A stretch of 64,000 bases of DNA from an uncultured Allofournierella sp. (GTDB lineage: Bacteria; Bacillota; Clostridia; Oscillospirales; Ruminococcaceae): NCBI GenBank assembly GCA_944382705.1, contig CALWNE010000053.1:29875-93874 (forward strand), in the 5' to 3' direction. The translations under genes and the position numbers were made by a program. How positions within the stretch are numbered: position 1 is the first letter of the stretch; each line of letters opens with the position of its first letter. Below are positions 61,420 through 64,000 of the stretch, one piece after another. The notes below the pieces were generated by a model, which did not search any database, was not told the DNA's origin, and saw only the letters and a list, made by a program, of their open reading frames with translations.

Positions 61420-61761
61420 TTACTGGCGTACGGGATTGCCTACATTGTCTTTAAATGCCCCAGCTTTGATTCGGATGAATGTGGGGATACCTGCTAAAAC
61501 AAACACAATCCAAAGGGTAAGGGTAGAGGATAGCTTTTCGGAAAGTGTGATAGCGGCGCCGGTATCAGTATGAACAGAAGAACCCCATAGTGCAAAGGTT
61601 GCTACAACCAGCACAAAGGAAAGAAGAAGGTGGATAAATCCTTGCTTCAATCGACCTACATAGAAATAATGCAGACCAAAGACTCCAAACAAACTTAGAT
61701 AAAATAATTTTTCAACTTGCTTTTTGCTTTTATCGCTGGTTGCGGTTGTGTAATTTGCCAT
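61420..61761 (-). CDS. TM2-domain membrane protein
   Basis: A 113-residue protein with the TM2 signature: LFYLSLFGVFGLHYFYVGRLKQG gives the first helix and G-x-H-x-F-Y-x-G motif, and a second and third helix follow (IHLLLSFVLVVATFALWG, LWIVFVLAGIPTFIRI). Function is unknown; often found in phages and elements. The start is ATG 61761 after AGGAGG. Confidence 0.8.
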   Translation of the reverse strand: MANYTTATSDKSKKQVEKLFYLSLFGVFGLHYFYVGRLKQGFIHLLLSFVLVVATFALWGSSVHTDTGAAITLSEKLSSTLTLWIVFVLAGIPTFIRIKAGAFKDNVGNPVRQ

Positions 61762-61856
61762 GATTATCCTCCTAAATTTAAGATAATACACTAAATTAGC
61801 ATATTATTTTAAATTCTACCAAATTATTGTGAAATGCACAATATAGATGGAAGGCA

Positions 61857-62486
61857 CTATAATCTTCGGCAAAACCCAACAGCCTTACCTTCGATGCTTG
61901 CCCGGTTAATTTCATCCCCTACAAGAACAATAGGCTCAAAGGACGGATTTTCAGGTTGTAAAATGAGTTTTCCAGGATATTGATACACTCGCTTTAGTGT
62001 AGCTTCGTCGTCAATCAATACAGCGGCTATTTCGCCATTCTCGACAGTCGGTTGCTTGCGAATTGCCACCAAGTCTCCATCCTGTACACTCGGCAGCATA
62101 CTATCGCCAACACAAATTAGGGTGAAATTAGCACGCCAACTAGATGGGATGCTATCGTAATCTTCGATGTTTTCCTCTGCGGTAATGGGAGTTCCGCAGG
62201 CAATTCGACCAATTCGAGGAACCCTGTCCGTTTCTGGTAGGGGACTGAATCCATGGGGGATTTGCCCTTCGTCCGTATCCATATCATCTTCTGTTTCCCC
62301 GGTCATGATAAAAGTGGGGCGAACCTTCAGGGCTTTTGCGTATAAATTGATTCGGTCACGGCGCATATTGGCAATAGAACCGCTTTCCCAGCGGCTAACC
62401 GTACCCTCGGAAACGCCTACCATATCGGCGATTTCTTTTTGTGTAAGACCGAGTTCTTTTCTTCGATCTGAGAGATAATTTCCCAA
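61857..62486 (-). CDS. XRE/S24 repressor (CI/LexA-like, self-cleaving)
   Basis: A ~209-residue repressor: N-terminal helix-turn-helix (LGLTQKEIADMVGVSEGTVSRWESG) and C-terminal S24 domain with cleavage-type site IACGTP, nucleophile in VGDSMLPS and Lys in EATLKRVYQ. It should keep the element silent and be inactivated by RecA-stimulated self-cleavage. ATG 62492 is only two bases from the AGGGAGGAG ribosome site, so TTG 62486 is the better start. Divergent from a Cro-like gene with shared operators. Confidence 0.9.
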   Translation of the reverse strand: MGNYLSDRRKELGLTQKEIADMVGVSEGTVSRWESGSIANMRRDRINLYAKALKVRPTFIMTGETEDDMDTDEGQIPHGFSPLPETDRVPRIGRIACGTPITAEENIEDYDSIPSSWRANFTLICVGDSMLPSVQDGDLVAIRKQPTVENGEIAAVLIDDEATLKRVYQYPGKLILQPENPSFEPIVLVGDEINRASIEGKAVGFCRRL

Positions 62487-62510
62487 CAGCATCTCCTCCC
62501 TTTATCATGT

Positions 62511-62539
62511 ATTATATGCAGAATATTTCGTTTTTGCAA
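62511..62539 (-). promoter_or_regulatory. Promoter of the S24 repressor gene
   Basis: On the minus strand TTGCAA (62539-62534) and TATAAT (62516-62511) are 17 bases apart. A GCAAGT half-site of the operator (62536-62541) overlaps the -35 box. Confidence 0.75.
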
Positions 62540-62580
62540 GTAAAAAACTAAAAAACAGGCAAAAAACTTGCGTAAATGTA

Positions 62581-62609
62581 TTGACTTGCATAAACGCAAG
62601 TTGTATAAT
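62581..62609 (+). promoter_or_regulatory. Promoter of the Cro-like gene with operator O1
   Basis: TTGACT (62581-62586), 17-base spacer, TATAAT (62604-62609). The palindrome ACTTGC-ATAAAC-GCAAGT (62584-62601) fills the spacer, so a bound repressor would block polymerase. A degenerate half-site ACTTGC lies at about 62566. Confidence 0.85.
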
Positions 62610-62632
62610 TCAGTTAACAGGAGGTGAGACGA

Positions 62633-62839
62633 ATGTTTAAGCGCAATTTGTTTAAGGCAAAACTTGCAGAGTTTAATATGACAACAGAAATGGCCGCAAG
62701 AATTATTGGCTGCAATGTGACTACTCTTTATAGAAAGCTGAATGGAGAAAGTGATTTTACACGAAACGAAATTCAGCTTTTCCGAAAGAAGTTGAATTTG
62801 ACAGCGCAGGAGATTGAATCAATTTTTTTTGCGCCATAA
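62633..62839 (+). CDS. Cro-like small DNA-binding protein
   Basis: A 68-residue helix-turn-helix protein (MTTEMAARIIGCNVTTLYRKLNG) of the small phage regulator type (DUF739-like). ATG 62633 follows AGGAGGTG; a GTG at 62624 lies inside the ribosome site. It is expressed from the operator-controlled promoter opposite the S24 repressor, so it is the likely early/lytic switch partner. Its stop overlaps a second operator. Confidence 0.8.
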   Translation: MFKRNLFKAKLAEFNMTTEMAARIIGCNVTTLYRKLNGESDFTRNEIQLFRKKLNLTAQEIESIFFAP

Positions 62840-62857
62840 CTTGCGTTTATGCAAGTT
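62838..62857. promoter_or_regulatory. Operator O2 (perfect palindrome)
   Basis: AACTTGCGTTTATGCAAGTT carries the same ACTTGC/GCAAGT arms and 6-base spacing as O1, overlapping the Cro-like gene stop and preceding the next small genes. Confidence 0.75.
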
Positions 62858-62887
62858 GCAGGAAAAGCGAACAGAAAGGAAACCATC

Positions 62888-62920
62888 ATGGAAATCATCA
62901 TTAAAGGAGGTAAGCCGTGA
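62888..62920 (+). CDS. 10-codon leader ORF coupled to next gene
   Basis: MEIIIKGGKP after AGAAAGGA; its TGA overlaps the GTG start of the following gene, and the AAAGGAGG ribosome site of that gene lies inside it. Likely serves translational coupling. Confidence 0.4.
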   Translation: MEIIIKGGKP

Positions 62921-63096
62921 AGCTCAAAATTACACCGGCAGGGATATGGCTGGACGGCCAGAGACTTGAGGGTATCAGTCAGGTGGATATAAAGAATATC
63001 AACCCCACCAAAAGCATCCATGTGTTGCTGCACTTGAATGTGGATGAGGTTGATGTTCAATATCGTAGTTATGAACTAATGAGGGCTAAGGAATGA
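62917..63096 (+). CDS. Small element protein, unknown
   Basis: A 59-residue protein starting at GTG 62917, 6 bases after AAAGGAGG. It begins MKLKITPAGIWLDGQRLEGI and is a compact beta-rich-looking sequence; I do not recognise a family. It lies in the early region of the element downstream of the Cro-like gene. Confidence 0.55.
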   Translation: MKLKITPAGIWLDGQRLEGISQVDIKNINPTKSIHVLLHLNVDEVDVQYRSYELMRAKE

Positions 63097-63403
63097 AGTT
63101 TGCGAGAAAAGAGAGCACCTCTTTTAATCCGTCCTTGAACCGGTTTTCCATGTAGATGATAGCCTGATCATTCAAATCACAATCGCCACCCAACAAGATA
63201 CGAAGAAGATCGGCTTTGGCCAGTTCCAGCATAGCATCAGTGATATCTGATGCTTGCCAGTCAGTGATTGGCTCTAAGGTGGGAATTGTCCCTGCTTTAA
63301 AGCGACGGGCAGCCATTTTTGTAAAACCATTTTTGCGCCTGTTCAGAAATTCTTTATAAAGAACACAAAGTAATTTGTCAGCATCTTTCGAGATCGAAAC
63401 CAA
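63086..63403 (-). CDS. Element protein, unknown
   Basis: A ~105-residue, mostly helical protein (DADKLLCVLYKEFLNRR; ITDAMLELAKADLLRIL). I do not recognise the family. It overlaps by 11 bases with the preceding plus-strand gene. The TTG at 63403 lies 8 bases after AAAGGGGG; GTG 63412 overlaps the ribosome site. Confidence 0.5.
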   Translation of the reverse strand: MVSISKDADKLLCVLYKEFLNRRKNGFTKMAARRFKAGTIPTLEPITDWQASDITDAMLELAKADLLRILLGGDCDLNDQAIIYMENRFKDGLKEVLSFLANFIP

Positions 63404-63494
63404 ATTTTTCACCCCCTTTCCCGCTCATTGTAGCACAGCCGGAAAGGTACAAACAAGCAAAGCCCGCACAACGGCGGGCAGAAAGGAGAACTGA

Positions 63495-63722
63495 ATGGCA
63501 AACCCAAACCAACGATTTAAGCAACTTCGGCGGGCCATCCAAGATGCTGGTTATCGTGACCGAGATTTTGCTGCCCAAATGGGAGAAAGCGGCTCATGGT
63601 TATCGAACCGGATGAATGGGCGGACGCCCTGGCAAGTAAGTGAAGCATTGCAGGTATTGACATTGCTGCAGCTGCCACCCGAAGATTTTTGCATCTATTT
63701 TAAAGACTGCGCAACAAGATAG
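63495..63722 (+). CDS. XRE-like helix-turn-helix protein, small
   Basis: A 75-residue protein with a helix-turn-helix-like segment (YRDRDFAAQMGESGSWLSNRMNG). The ATG follows AGAAAGGAG. Small regulators of this kind are common in phage early regions; its target is unknown. Confidence 0.65.
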   Translation: MANPNQRFKQLRRAIQDAGYRDRDFAAQMGESGSWLSNRMNGRTPWQVSEALQVLTLLQLPPEDFCIYFKDCATR

Positions 63723-63733
63723 GAGAACCAATT

Positions 63734-63868
63734 ATGGAAAAACTGTTGATTTACTTACTGGCCCGTCTGCTGAAGACCCGTAGCGAGGACAGGACAGGCA
63801 ATGTGGAACTGGCCCTGTACACCTCCAAAGAAATTTGGAAAGCAATGGAAAGGATGGACCGCAGATGA
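63734..63868 (+). CDS. Small element protein, unknown
   Basis: A 44-residue protein (start MEKLLIYLLARLLKTRSED) with ribosome site AGGAG 13 bases upstream. No family recognised. Follows the XRE-like gene by 11 bases, so probably co-transcribed. Confidence 0.45.
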   Translation: MEKLLIYLLARLLKTRSEDRTGNVELALYTSKEIWKAMERMDRR

Positions 63869-64000
63869 ACAAAAAAAGAAAGCGCCCGACTGTTGCAGCA
63901 ATCGAACGCTCAAACCCCTTGCGGGGCACCCTCCAAAAGAGTGCCCCCATTGTAACACAAAACCACCAGGGTTTGCAAGCTGTCTCCTGCCTGGGGTGGG
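63865..64000 (+). other. Open frame or spacer at the right edge
   Basis: A frame opens at ATG 63865 (overlapping the previous stop, ATGA) and stays open to the edge. The sequence also holds TTGC/GCAA and GGGGCAC/GTGCCCC hairpins, more like a phage spacer than a gene, so I cannot decide. Confidence 0.3.

Overview
This window looks like a chromosome segment of a host-associated, Gram-positive Clostridia bacterium (order Oscillospirales/Eubacteriales; genus not determinable by eye). The reasons are the C-terminus of a dipicolinate synthase subunit B (a spore gene), a DacF-type carboxypeptidase, a SCIFF peptide with its radical-SAM maturase, frequent GTG/TTG starts with AGGAGG ribosome sites, a G+C-rich coding background with A+T-rich promoters, and a wall-anchored sialidase, which suggests a mucus/gut habitat.

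Layout. 1-2.6 kb: dpaB end, 5-formyl-THF cyclo-ligase, DacF. 2.8-9.2 kb: surface polysaccharide operon (RmlC-like epimerase, Wzm/Wzt-type ABC exporter, two large two-domain GT2 glycosyltransferases, small GNAT protein). 9.4-13.4 kb: flavin reductase plus Crp/Fnr regulator on the minus strand, then a NitT/TauT-type ABC importer. 13.6-15.2 kb: MBL/beta-CASP hydrolase with a structured leader. 15.4 kb: tRNA-Leu. 15.9-21.1 kb: a diguanylate cyclase gene broken by two in-frame stops, and a divergent EAL protein. 21.4-31.2 kb: AraC regulator, YcxB-like protein, a full DctPQM TRAP transporter and two tandem GH31 glycosidases, which look like one uptake-and-cleavage system for an anionic alpha-glycoside. 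31.3-33.2 kb: PEPCK-like DUF4914-type protein. 34-38.5 kb: two tandem EAL paralogs, the second decayed. 38.7-43.6 kb (minus): lysine/arginine-decarboxylase-fold enzyme, multi-pass membrane protein, SCIFF precursor scfA and maturase scfB. 43.8-48.9 kb: HdeD-like protein, CPBP protease, TadA, SDR reductase, GH25 lysozyme, AI-2E permease. 49-51.3 kb: thioredoxin, second Crp/Fnr regulator, PPP-family phosphatase. 51.6-52.7 kb: tRNA-Gly, tRNA-Leu, pentapeptide-repeat protein. 53.3-57 kb: sialidase. 57.3 kb: pyrophosphatase. 58.1-59.1 kb: tRNA cluster Arg-His-Gln-Gly-Cys-Ser. 59.15-64 kb: the left part of an integrated element (prophage or integrative element) at tRNA-Ser, with tyrosine integrase, MazF-fold protein, TM2 protein, S24 repressor with Cro-like partner and clear operators, and small phage-type ORFs; it runs off the right edge.

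The most interesting unexplained items are: two putative small RNAs with a shared 33-nt 5' domain and separate terminators flanking a MazF-fold protein in the mobile element; the TRAP + double GH31 locus; a perfect Crp-like palindrome centred at about -41 of the thioredoxin promoter; a decaying c-di-GMP gene set with nonsense mutations and compensating homopolymer frameshifts; and a long hairpin in the leader of a putative nuclease gene. All assignments come from reading motifs by eye; no database search was run.
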